The translations under genes and the position numbers were made by a program. A stretch of 64,000 nt of DNA, from positions 1,502,001 through 1,566,000 of the forward strand of contig NZ_CP012159.1 in NCBI RefSeq assembly GCF_001189295.1, given 5' to 3'. The notes beneath the pieces are model-generated. The model did no database searches. It was not told the origin of the DNA and saw only the letters and a program-made list of their open reading frames with translations. Source of the DNA: Chondromyces crocatus (GTDB lineage Bacteria; Myxococcota_A; Polyangia; Polyangiales; Polyangiaceae). Of this stretch, positions 8,823 to 16,372 are shown piece by piece (the first letter of the stretch is position 1; each line of letters starts with the position of its first letter).

Positions 8823-10994
8823 GTGAGCCCCTCCGAGCCTCCCTTCGACCGGCCCGAGCAGCGTCCCTCGACCGCTGGTCACGCTGCGGATTTCTCTGCG
8901 TTACATCGCATTCTGGAGGAGGCTCACGCCGAGCTGCGCCGCGCGGCTGTGCTGCTCGAGCGTGTCGAGGAGCCGCCGTTCGACCCGGTTCCTCCTGCCC
9001 GCGCCATGGAGCGCGCGCTGGCGAGTCTCTACGATGCCTTCGATGCCCGTCGGGAGCCGGGGGATGCCAGCCAGCGCGTGATCGCACACGTCGACGAGGC
9101 GGTCGCGTTCCTGGAACGTACGCGCCTCGGTGGGATACCTGGGACTGCAAGCATGCCGAGCCACGGGGGGGTGGCCAGCGCAGACCGTGGCGCCGTGGGT
9201 GACGGCAGCGATCCGGTGACACGCATCGGTGAACATCTCGGCAATGCGCGCCGCGCCCTGGCCCGTGGCTTCGGTGTGGCCGGCAGTGTGCCTGGTCCAT
9301 GGCCTCGCGCCCTCCAGCCGCTCCGGGCCAGCATCGATCTTCCTCGACTGCACGATGTGGCGCGGCCGTCGCTCGTGCCTCCCCTCGACGTCGAGGCGCT
9401 GACGCCCACCCATGCGGTCGCGCTGCCGCCGCCGATTCCGCCTCCGCGATCCTTCGACGAGCTGCGGGATGCGGTGGCCACCCTCAAGCAGCGTGCGCAG
9501 GCAGCGCGCGAGAAGACCGCGGAGCCCCCTTCGCTCCGTCCCTCGGTGCCTCCTCCGATCGCGACGGCGCCGACGCCTTCGCCGCCGGGTCTGGCGTTGC
9601 GCTTCGACCCCGCGCTCGACGAGGGGGCGTTTCTGCGCGAGCGCGCCCGCACGGCGTTCGACGAGATCGCGATGGCGGCCATGCAGCGGATGCCGCTGCC
9701 AGGAGATCCCTGGCGTGGGTCGCTCGTCCTCGAGCGTCGCCTCCTGGCCTCGCTCGATCTGCTCGCGTCGCTCGGGGCTCCGGCGATCGCGCATGTGCCT
9801 CGCTTGCTCGCCGACTTCCCGGTCAAGGATCCGAGCCGGGTGTTCGCTGCCAGCTTGATCCTCGGCTCGTTCGCTGGTCGCGATGCGCTGGCGGCCGCAG
9901 AGCGCGCGCTCTTCGGCGCCAGTGGGCTCGATGAAGACACGGCCGTCGCGGTGGGCGCGGCTCTCGCCGTCGCGCCGCACGAGCTCTTGCCGCTTGCGCT
10001 CCGCTCGTTGCTCCGGGACGCCGAGCCCTGGGTGCGTGCCGTGGCCGTGGATGTTCTCGGCCGTCGTGGCCTCGCGACCGCCGAGGAGCTGCACGCCGCA
10101 ACCCGTGATGATCCTCGCGTCGCGGTGCATGCGATCGTTCACCTGGCGGTGAGCTTCGGGGTCGCTCCGCAGGGGGGCTTCGAGCCTCACCTCACCGCGG
10201 ACGATGTCGGGCTGCGCCATGCTGCGCTCCATGCCGTGGCGCTCGCGGGGGATCCGGGGCGTCTTGCGCGGCATCTCGATGGCGCGCCCGAGGGGGCGGA
10301 CGCGGGGATTTCGGCGCTGCTCCTCGCGCTCGCGGGGGACGAGATCGACGCCAGTCGCCTCATGGAGCGGGCTCGCCAGCGGCCGACGCCCGCGTTGCTG
10401 GCGGCCCTCGGCTGGGCTGGGGCCGTTCCGGCCGTGGGTCTGCTGCTGGAGATGCTCTCCAGTGCGCGTGAGGAGCTGCGCGTCGCTGCGGCAGGGGCGC
10501 TCGACCGGATCACGGGTGCGGGTCTCTGGGAGGAGGTGGAGGTCGCTGCCGAGAGCCTCGACGTCGCCGTGCCTCCGACGCCCGAGCTCGGGGAGCCTCG
10601 GCGTCCGCGGCTGGCCCAGATCGTGAGTGATCCGCGGGACCGACCCGAGGCGCCGGCGCCGGATCGCGTGGAGCGGCCTTCCACCGATCCGGTCCGCTGG
10701 CGCGCGTTCTGGGAGGAGCGGGGGGCAGCGTTTCCCGTGCAGGCGCGTCACCGGATGGGGCAGCTCTACACGCCGATGGTTTCGCTCCGGGAACTCGACG
10801 AGGCACCGCGCTCGGTCGAGGAGCGTCGGCTCCTTCAGGTGGAGCTGGTCGTGCGCACGGGGGGGGTCGTTCCTTTCGATCCTCGTGACTTCGTGGTCAC
10901 GCAGGAGCGGGCTCTCGGTGCGTGGGGAGGTCCCGCCCGGGCGGCGTCCGGGAGCCCGGGGCGCTGGTCACGGCCCGCTCGAAAGCGCGTTTGA
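8823..10994 (+). CDS. HEAT-repeat protein of the T6SS island (TIGR02270-like)
   Basis: About 723 residues from GTG 8823; the reading frame stays open further upstream, but that part is Arg-rich and runs antisense to the 8287-8724 gene. ATG 9006 is an alternative. The middle is a series of helical HEAT-like repeats (AVAVGAALAVAPHELLPLAL, AVDVLGRRGLATAEELHAA). The C-terminus (RWRAFWEERGAAFPVQARHR, then ERRLLQVELVVRTGG) follows the W-x2-FW ... RxR-x-G ... LA-x-EL pattern I associate with TIGR02270 proteins of T6SS loci. It is probably a scaffold. It converges with the ketosynthase-like gene and overlaps its end by 27 bp. Confidence 0.72.
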   Translation: MSPSEPPFDRPEQRPSTAGHAADFSALHRILEEAHAELRRAAVLLERVEEPPFDPVPPARAMERALASLYDAFDARREPGDASQRVIAHVDEAVAFLERTRLGGIPGTASMPSHGGVASADRGAVGDGSDPVTRIGEHLGNARRALARGFGVAGSVPGPWPRALQPLRASIDLPRLHDVARPSLVPPLDVEALTPTHAVALPPPIPPPRSFDELRDAVATLKQRAQAAREKTAEPPSLRPSVPPPIATAPTPSPPGLALRFDPALDEGAFLRERARTAFDEIAMAAMQRMPLPGDPWRGSLVLERRLLASLDLLASLGAPAIAHVPRLLADFPVKDPSRVFAASLILGSFAGRDALAAAERALFGASGLDEDTAVAVGAALAVAPHELLPLALRSLLRDAEPWVRAVAVDVLGRRGLATAEELHAATRDDPRVAVHAIVHLAVSFGVAPQGGFEPHLTADDVGLRHAALHAVALAGDPGRLARHLDGAPEGADAGISALLLALAGDEIDASRLMERARQRPTPALLAALGWAGAVPAVGLLLEMLSSAREELRVAAAGALDRITGAGLWEEVEVAAESLDVAVPPTPELGEPRRPRLAQIVSDPRDRPEAPAPDRVERPSTDPVRWRAFWEERGAAFPVQARHRMGQLYTPMVSLRELDEAPRSVEERRLLQVELVVRTGGVVPFDPRDFVVTQERALGAWGGPARAASGSPGRWSRPARKRV

Positions 10995-12071
10995 GCCGGC
11001 AGGGGCCGTCACGACCATGGCGGCCCGCTCTCCGCCATCGCTGCCGGAGAGCGAGAGCAGGCGGTGGTGGGGGGCGTGGCCTCGCCGGAAGCCTTCGACG
11101 CCCAGCGCCAGGTGGAGGGGCACCACGGCGGCGCCGAGATGGCCGAGGCGCTGCGCTGGGCTGTCGATGTGCTGCGGGGGGCCGAAGTGGGCCTGGGTCC
11201 GGGTGAGCACGGCCTGGTGCTCGAAGTGGCGGAAGGTCTCGAAGCCGAGATCGGTCAGGATCCAGCCGACGCGGTCGGTCTCGCTGGTGAAGGGGGCGAG
11301 GGCGCTGCGGACGGCGGCGGTCAGTCCGGTGGCGCGGAAGGCGGAGACGTCGTTGTCGGGTCGCGCTTCTTCGAATCCGGTCGCCACGGTGAGCAGGCGC
11401 GCGCGCTCTTTCCAGGCGAGGCGGCGCAGGTGCGCGGGGTCGGCGAGCACGACGAAGGCGGCGCCTTCGCCCGGGAGGACGGCGGAGAGATGGTCGGGGG
11501 GTCGGAAGAGGCGTCCCGCGCGTTCGAGGCGCGCGATCCGCGCGGGATCGTAGTCGGTGTGGACGCCGCCGAGGATGGCGAGGTCGAGCTGACCGGAGGT
11601 GAGCGCGGCGGCGAGGGCGGGCAGCAGGTATCCCGGTCCTGCGGGGCCGCGCGCCGAGACTTCCAGCTCGACGTGCAAGGAGCGCTGCCGGGCCTGGCGG
11701 ACCAGATCGGAGGCGATCCAGCCGCCCTGGGTGGGGTCGACGTCTTCGTCGAGGCAGAGGGCGAGGCGTGCGCGCAGGGGAGGGGTCGCGGCGTTGTTCG
11801 CGCTGCTCGCGGTGTTCGCGCCAGGGTGCAGGCCGAGGCCGTCGAGGGCTTCGGCGAGCGCGGGGCCGGCGAGGGCGAGGGCGCGCGCTGCGCCGGTGAG
11901 CCGGGGGTCGAGGGTGGGCAGGAAGCACATGGTGATCTGCTCGCCCTCGGCGTCGACGAGCGCTGCTTCGCGCATGGCGGGCATGCCCGCGCGCACCGAG
12001 AATGCCGTCTGGGGTGCGTCCAGGCCGAGGGGGGTCCGCGCTCCGACCGAGACCACGGACGCGAGGGTCAT
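10968..12071 (-). CDS. Ketosynthase/thiolase-fold protein without the active-site Cys
   Basis: 367 residues; the start ATG 12071 overlaps the DUF2169 stop (ATGA), showing translational coupling. The chain follows a beta-ketoacyl synthase: an opening strand (SVVSVGARTPLG), a nucleophile-elbow region, then LPGEGAAFVVL (199-208; family GEGAa.lvLe) and RLGHLGAAVVPLHLAL near the C-terminus, corresponding to the second His motif. At the elbow the sequence is EVSARGPAG (137-145) where active enzymes have TACS/SAC, so the cysteine is missing. Such KS-fold proteins do occur beside DUF2169/DUF4150 genes in T6SS clusters. The likely role is non-catalytic (adaptor or assembly), which is inference. Confidence 0.8.
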   Translation of the reverse strand: MTLASVVSVGARTPLGLDAPQTAFSVRAGMPAMREAALVDAEGEQITMCFLPTLDPRLTGAARALALAGPALAEALDGLGLHPGANTASSANNAATPPLRARLALCLDEDVDPTQGGWIASDLVRQARQRSLHVELEVSARGPAGPGYLLPALAAALTSGQLDLAILGGVHTDYDPARIARLERAGRLFRPPDHLSAVLPGEGAAFVVLADPAHLRRLAWKERARLLTVATGFEEARPDNDVSAFRATGLTAAVRSALAPFTSETDRVGWILTDLGFETFRHFEHQAVLTRTQAHFGPPQHIDSPAQRLGHLGAAVVPLHLALGVEGFRRGHAPHHRLLSLSGSDGGERAAMVVTAPAGSNALSSGP

Positions 12072-13105
12072 CGGGGCACCTGGCGCTCTCGGACGCGCAC
12101 CCGGGCTTCTCGCAGGCGTCTCGGGGCGGGCACGCTGGCGCGCCACACGAGTTCGACGGTCACGGGTTTCTCGGGGCCAGCTTCGTACAGATCGAGGAGC
12201 ACGGTGTCGAGGTGGGGGGCGAAGGCGATGGGGTCTCGGTCGGGGATGCGGAAGTCGATCTCGAGGGTGATGCGCGGCAAGGTGAAGGACACGGCGCCTC
12301 CACCTCGGGTCAAGTTGAGCAGGCGCACCAGTTCGCCGCCGACGAGCGGGGGGTCGGCGATCAGGCCGGGGGATGCGCAGAGGTTGTGCCGGTCGTCGAA
12401 GTCGTCGGGCATGAGGGGGGCCTTGAACGACTGCCAGGTCTCGTCGTAGGTGCCGGCGTACTGGCGTCGGGGTTCCCAGCTTCTGCCGACGACGCCGAAG
12501 CCCGCGGGAGGGGGGCGGGTGCGCACCGAGCGGATGGGGTGCGCTGGGTCCTCGATCGAGGGGGCTTCCTGGTGGGTGAGGGCGGAGGGGTGACGGACGA
12601 CGCCTCGTCCGATGGGGTTTCGTGCTTCTTCGAGGGGGGGGGCAGGGGGGTCGTCGTCGCGACCTCCCCAGGCGTGGTCGTAGCGGAGTTCCATCTCCAG
12701 CACGGGGGCCGGGGGGGTGAGGGCGCGGCCATCTTCGACCCAGAGGCGTCGGCCGAAGATCACGAGGGACTTTTTCAGCGGGCCGACCTCGACGCGGACG
12801 TCGAAGGACGGCACGGGGTCGTCGCCGGGGGCGTGTGCCTTCGCGACGAGGACCACGTCGGTGCCGGGTTTGCGGAGGCATACGTCCGCGGGAAACACGA
12901 TGCTCTCCGGCTGGGTTTTCTCCCAGGGGATGTCGGCGAAGCGGATGCCGCGTGTTCGTGCGGGGGGGGCGAGTTCGAGGGCGCCGTCGTCCTGGAGTTC
13001 GAAGGTCGCTTTGACGATCGCCGCGAGCTTTTCGCCGTCGCGATCGAGCAGGACCTGCGGATGGACCACGAACTCGGTGGCATTGTCGACGCGCGGTTGG
13101 TCCAC
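12068..13105 (-). CDS. DUF2169-family T6SS effector adaptor
   Basis: 345 residues if started at GTG 13105, where family-like sequence begins (VDNATEFVVHPQVLLDRDG, then LAAIVKATFEL). Conserved-looking parts include YDHAWGGRDDD, NPIGRGVV and DRHNLCASPGL. DUF2169 proteins are T6SS accessory factors, usually beside DUF4150 PAAR-like effectors, and at least one acts as an effector adaptor. The frame remains open upstream through a 21-bp tandem repeat to ATG 13618, which would add 171 residues made largely of LQTPGGS repeats. Because the unit is a multiple of three, that openness says nothing about coding. The downstream ketosynthase-like gene overlaps the stop by 4 bp. Confidence 0.85.
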   Translation of the reverse strand: MDQPRVDNATEFVVHPQVLLDRDGEKLAAIVKATFELQDDGALELAPPARTRGIRFADIPWEKTQPESIVFPADVCLRKPGTDVVLVAKAHAPGDDPVPSFDVRVEVGPLKKSLVIFGRRLWVEDGRALTPPAPVLEMELRYDHAWGGRDDDPPAPPLEEARNPIGRGVVRHPSALTHQEAPSIEDPAHPIRSVRTRPPPAGFGVVGRSWEPRRQYAGTYDETWQSFKAPLMPDDFDDRHNLCASPGLIADPPLVGGELVRLLNLTRGGGAVSFTLPRITLEIDFRIPDRDPIAFAPHLDTVLLDLYEAGPEKPVTVELVWRASVPAPRRLREARVRVRERQVPR

Positions 13106-13970
13106 GGTCTGGTGGTACCGTAACCCTGCGGCGGGGTGTAGTGGAGGGTGGGGGAGCTTCCATTCCTTCCGGCGGGACGACCGGGAAGGGGACTCGAGGA
13201 GGGGGGCGAGTTCCTGGCTGGACGTTCCCGGAGTTTGCAGTGAGCCTCCCGGAGTTTGCAGCGAGCCTCCCGGAGTTTGCAGTGAGCCTCCCGGAGTTTG
13301 CAGTGAGCCTCCCGGAGTTTGCAGCGAGCCTCCCGGAGTTTGCAGTGAGCCTCCCGGAGTTTGCAGTGAGCCTCCCGGAGTTTGCAGCGAGCCTCCGGGA
13401 GTTTGCAGTGAGCCTCCGGGAGTTTGCAGTGAGCCTCCGGGAGTTTGCAGTGAGCCTCCGGGAGTTTGCAGCGAGCCTCCGGGAGTTTGCAGCGAGCCTC
13501 CCGGAGTTTGCAGCGGGCCTCCCGGAGTTTGCAGCGGGCCTCCCGGAGTTTGCAGCGAGTTTCCCTCGGTGGCGGGGGGGCAACGCTTCGACAGCAAGGG
13601 AACGGTAGCATCGTCCACCCGCCAGTCGAATCCTCGGCTCCTCTCCGTGCCTTCACCGCAAGCACCGCGGTCCTGCTGCTTCCCACCCCCTGCTCCACTT
13701 GCGGAGTCCCCCGGCCGTGAGGGGTCTCCTCCCCGCTGCCTTCCTCTCGTCTCCTTGCGCTCGGCGAGTCGTCACGATGCGCTCGGCGAGATGGCTCCAG
13801 ATGCCCCGGCGAGGTGCCCCCCTCCGTCGCTGAACGGATGCCGCTTGCAGAAATTGCCGTGCCGAAGTGCTCTCCTGCGCCAGACTCTTGCGCGCCGACG
13901 GGGAGGCGCAGGTGATGTCGCCCTGGCAGGTGGTCGTCACGCCAGCAGGCGGGGCGAGGAGGAAGAGAGA
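13106..13970. other. 865-bp intergenic region
   Basis: Non-coding interval between DUF2169 (start at right end of the gene, minus strand) and the SMR pump (plus strand). It holds the sixteen-copy 21-bp tandem repeat at 13231-13566. From 13567 to 13950 I see no convincing gene: short frames on both strands are Arg/Pro/Ser-rich and lack family features. Promoters for both divergent genes should be here, but no clear -35/-10 pair was recognised. Confidence 0.6.
13231..13566. repeat. 21-bp tandem repeat, 16 copies
   Basis: Counted directly: the motif GAGTTTGCA recurs every 21 bases from 13231 to 13546, giving 16 copies without spacers. Two variable positions are visible: GTG/GCG in the middle (GCAGTGAGC or GCAGCGAGC, with GCAGCGGGC in two late copies), and the junction, which is either CTCCCGGAG or CTCCGGGAG. 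Those two junctions are reverse complements, a 9-base palindrome with a flipped centre base. On the minus strand each copy contains GGGAGG. The unit length keeps several frames open on both strands, producing LQTPGGS on minus and VCSEPPG on plus. Confidence 0.95.
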
Positions 13971-14300
13971 ATGTCGTACGTGTTTCTAGCGATTGCGATC
14001 ATCGGGGAGGTGATTGCGACGTCTGCAATGAAGGCCTCGAACTCCTTCACCCGTCTGTGGCCTTCCGTGATCGTCGTGTGCGGTTATGCCGTGGCGTTCT
14101 ATTCGCTCTCGCATGCGATCCGCACGATCCCGCTCGGCATCGCTTACGCGCTCTGGTCCGGGGTGGGCATCGTGCTCATCACCGTGGCGGCGTACCTGCT
14201 GTACTCGCAGCGGCTCGACACGCCGGCGCTCATCGGGATGAGCTTGATCATTGCCGGGGTGCTGGTGATCAACCTCTTCTCGAAATCGACGGCGCACTGA
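13971..14300 (+). CDS. emrE: SMR-family multidrug efflux protein (EmrE-like)
   Basis: 109 residues, the usual SMR length, with four hydrophobic helices. The membrane-embedded glutamate of the family is Glu13 in AIIGEVIATSAMK, and the SMR signature IPLGIAYALWSGVGIVLI is present. A dimeric inner-membrane antiporter exchanging protons for lipophilic cations is the expected function. The start ATG 13971 follows a purine-rich GAGGAGGAAGAGAG, a good ribosome site. The sequence is closer to EmrE/QacE types than to SugE/Gdx, judged by the INLFSKS ending. It stands alone, convergent with the MgtC-like gene. Confidence 0.93.
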   Translation: MSYVFLAIAIIGEVIATSAMKASNSFTRLWPSVIVVCGYAVAFYSLSHAIRTIPLGIAYALWSGVGIVLITVAAYLLYSQRLDTPALIGMSLIIAGVLVINLFSKSTAH

Positions 14301-14318
14301 CCTCGGCGCACTGACCTC
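14291..14318. repeat. 14-bp tandem duplication covering the SMR stop codon
   Basis: GGCGCACTGACCTC occurs twice back to back (14291-14304 and 14305-14318). The first copy contains the SMR gene's TGA, the second repeats it in non-coding DNA. It looks like a recent slippage event without effect on the protein. Confidence 0.85.
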
Positions 14319-14364
14319 GGCGTGCTGGGGGCTGCGTGCTGGTCGGGGGGAGGGGGCCGCCGCG

Positions 14365-15054
14365 TCAGAGGTTCTGGATGTGGACGCGCTGGACGTCGGG
14401 GAGTTTCTCGATCTGATCGACGAGGCCGCCGATGCCGATGCTGTCGGGGAGGAGGACTTCGAAGGTCACGGCGAGGCGACGCTTTTCGTCGAAGCGGCGC
14501 TCGTACTCCATCTTGTTCACGCGCATGCCCAGGGCGCCGACGGCGTCGACGAGCTGACTCGCCGTCTGGCCTCCGGCGCCCAGCACCACCGTCACGCGGT
14601 GGCGGGTGGCGCTGTCGTTCTTGTCTTCGAAGCGCCGCAGGACCGTGAGGGCGATGACGCCGAACAGGGTCACCGTGGTGCTGACGACGAACATGCCGGC
14701 GCCGGCGGCGAGCCCGATGGCGGTCACCAGCCACAGTCCGGCGGCCGTGGTGAGGCCTTGCACGGTGGCGCCCGTGCGCAGGATCGCGCCGCCCGCCAGG
14801 AAGCCGATGCCGGAGACGACGGAGGCAGCGATGCGGGAGGCGTCGACCTCGGTGAGGTCGTCCTTTCTGTAGCCCTGGAAGTAGACGAAATGGGCCGAGA
14901 CGACCATGAAGGTGGCGGCGGTCATCGCGACGAGGAGGTGCGTCCGGAGGCCCACCGGTCGGCCGTGGCGATCGCGCTCGTAGCCGATGACGCCGCCAAG
15001 GGCTGCGCCGACGGCGATGCGCAGCACGAGATCGGCCGGGCCGACGGGCATCAT
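14365..15054 (-). CDS. MgtC/SapB-family membrane protein
   Basis: 229 residues from ATG 15054 (a second Met follows directly). The N-terminal half is a membrane domain with the family motifs GGVIGYERDRHGRPVGLRTH and, later, IGFLAGGAI. The C-terminal half (after RRFEDKN) is a soluble ACT-like domain, VTVVLGAGGQTASQLVDAVG onward. MgtC proteins help survival at low magnesium and inside phagocytes and can modulate the F-type ATPase; the exact role here is unknown. The start lies inside a 32-bp tandem duplication, so an upstream ATG at 15086 also exists but is out of the conserved region. Confidence 0.9.
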   Translation of the reverse strand: MMPVGPADLVLRIAVGAALGGVIGYERDRHGRPVGLRTHLLVAMTAATFMVVSAHFVYFQGYRKDDLTEVDASRIAASVVSGIGFLAGGAILRTGATVQGLTTAAGLWLVTAIGLAAGAGMFVVSTTVTLFGVIALTVLRRFEDKNDSATRHRVTVVLGAGGQTASQLVDAVGALGMRVNKMEYERRFDEKRRLAVTFEVLLPDSIGIGGLVDQIEKLPDVQRVHIQNL

Positions 15055-15115
15055 GAGGGGACGCGCTCCGGGGGGGCGGGCGTCATGAGGGGATGCGCTG
15101 CGGGTGGGCGGGCAT
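15052..15115. repeat. Two-copy 32-bp tandem repeat over the mgtC-like start
   Basis: Two 32-base units begin with CATGAGGGGA at 15052 and 15084 and differ at four positions. Each supplies an ATG on the minus strand, and the first is the start used by the MgtC-like gene. The leader and start codon therefore appear to have been duplicated. Confidence 0.8.
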
Positions 15116-15410
15116 GGGCTCGGGGACGAGGGGCGACATGAGGGAGACGCCTCGCGTCGCTGCGGCGTGCGTGGGCCGACGCTGCTGGCTGCCCGCGCGT
15201 TGTGTCGTGTGCCGCGGTCGGCGCGTCGACGCATCCGGCTGACGAGCGGCCAGACGAGCGGCCAGACGAGCGGCCATCGGGCTCCATGGGTTCTGGTTGT
15301 CCCCGTCGGGGGCAGGGTTGTCAACCGCGGAGCCGATCGCGGCGGGCGGCGCCACGCGAGCCGCTCGACAGGATATCTGCCCGTGCGCTAGGGCTTTTGT
15401 GGTGTCGCTC
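15055..15410. other. 356-bp divergent intergenic region with 12-bp triplication
   Basis: Lies between the MgtC-like and UppP-like starts. Besides the 32-bp duplication it holds GACGAGCGGCCA three times in tandem (15241-15276). No additional gene is evident. Promoters for both neighbours are expected here, but no clear consensus was recognised. Confidence 0.6.
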
Positions 15411-16361
15411 ATGGACGTCCTGCTGCTCGCTGCGCTCCAGAGCGTCGCAGAGGTCCTGCCGATCTCGGCGTCGGCTCACGCTCTGGCTGCGCGGATCTGG
15501 CTGGGTCTGGAGCACGATCCCACGCCGTTTCTCGCTGCCGTCCGGCTCGCGGCGGCGGCGGCGGTGATCGTGCTCGCGCGGCAGACGCTGCTCGCTGCGC
15601 TGGGGGAGGCGTTGCGGGCCATTGCGCGGCCCGCGCTGTTCCGGGCTTCACCAGGGGCTCGGGATGCGGTGCTGCTCGCGCTGGGGTCGGCGGTGAGTCT
15701 CGGGGTCAGTGCTTCGCTGCGGCCTTATGTGACGCTGTGGGCGGAGGCGCCGCTGGCGCAGGGGCTCGGTCTGGTGGTCTCGGGGGCGGCGATCGCGGGG
15801 GCTGCGCTGGCGCCGCCGGCCGAGGAGCGGGGGGAGAGTCCTTCGCTGCTCGGGATGCTGGTCGCGGGGGTGGCTCATGGGGTGGGTCTGGCGCCGGGGG
15901 CGACTGGGATCGGGGGGGCGCTCGTGGTGCTGATCTGGCTGGGGTTGCGGCCGGTGCGCGCGCTCGAGCTGGCGCTCGCGTTGACGGTGCCGGCATTGAT
16001 CGTGGAAGGGCTGCAGGCGCTGGGGGCTCCCGGGATCGGTGTGGCTTCGTTCGCGGTCGGGCTCTGTGTGGCGTTCCTCGGGGCGCTGGGGGCGGGGGTG
16101 GTGTTGCGGGGTCTTCTGGAGCGGCGGTTCATGGCGGCGCTGTCGCTGTGGATGATTCCTCTGGGGCTCGCGACGACGGCGTATGCGCGGGCGTTGCCAG
16201 GGGTGGCTTCGGGCGAGGGGCTTCGTGGGGAGGTGGTGGCGGGCGCTGAGAAGGTCGGGCGCGAGGAGGCGGCGGTCGCGGCGACGGGTGGGGAGGCGCG
16301 GAGCGGTGCGGAGGGGCGGCGTTCGCTTCCGGTCTTCGCGTCGACGGGGGATCCGCGCTAA
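15411..16361 (+). CDS. UppP/BacA-like membrane protein with degenerate active site
   Basis: 316 residues, very hydrophobic, about eight predicted helices. The topology and first motif resemble undecaprenyl-diphosphatase: AEVLPISASAH (13-23) against EGLTEFLPVSSTGH in E. coli UppP. Of the catalytic residues, the second Glu (Glu14) and the His (His23) are kept, but the first Glu is Gln10. In the second motif PGATGIGG replaces PGxSRSG, so the essential Arg is gone. Activity is therefore doubtful. The last ~45 residues form a non-membrane tail rich in Glu, Gly and Arg. Start ATG 15411; GTG 15402 is an in-frame alternative. It sits 11 bp before the manC-like gene, so both are likely co-transcribed. 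Confidence 0.75.
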   Translation: MDVLLLAALQSVAEVLPISASAHALAARIWLGLEHDPTPFLAAVRLAAAAAVIVLARQTLLAALGEALRAIARPALFRASPGARDAVLLALGSAVSLGVSASLRPYVTLWAEAPLAQGLGLVVSGAAIAGAALAPPAEERGESPSLLGMLVAGVAHGVGLAPGATGIGGALVVLIWLGLRPVRALELALALTVPALIVEGLQALGAPGIGVASFAVGLCVAFLGALGAGVVLRGLLERRFMAALSLWMIPLGLATTAYARALPGVASGEGLRGEVVAGAEKVGREEAAVAATGGEARSGAEGRRSLPVFASTGDPR

Positions 16362-16372
16362 TCGTCCCTGTC

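Noticed and set aside
13231-13566. CRISPR array
   Set aside because: Units are contiguous 21-mers with no unique spacers, and no cas gene is present.
13106-13618. N-terminal LQTPGGS extension of DUF2169
   Set aside because: Kept only as an alternative: the sequence between the repeat and residue VDNATEF looks non-coding, and no strong ribosome site supports ATG 13618.
12717-14300. 527-codon plus-strand frame joining a VCSEPPG repeat to the SMR pump
   Set aside because: The 21-bp repeat is a multiple of three and keeps the frame open by chance; SMR proteins start at the ATG at 13971, which has a good ribosome site.
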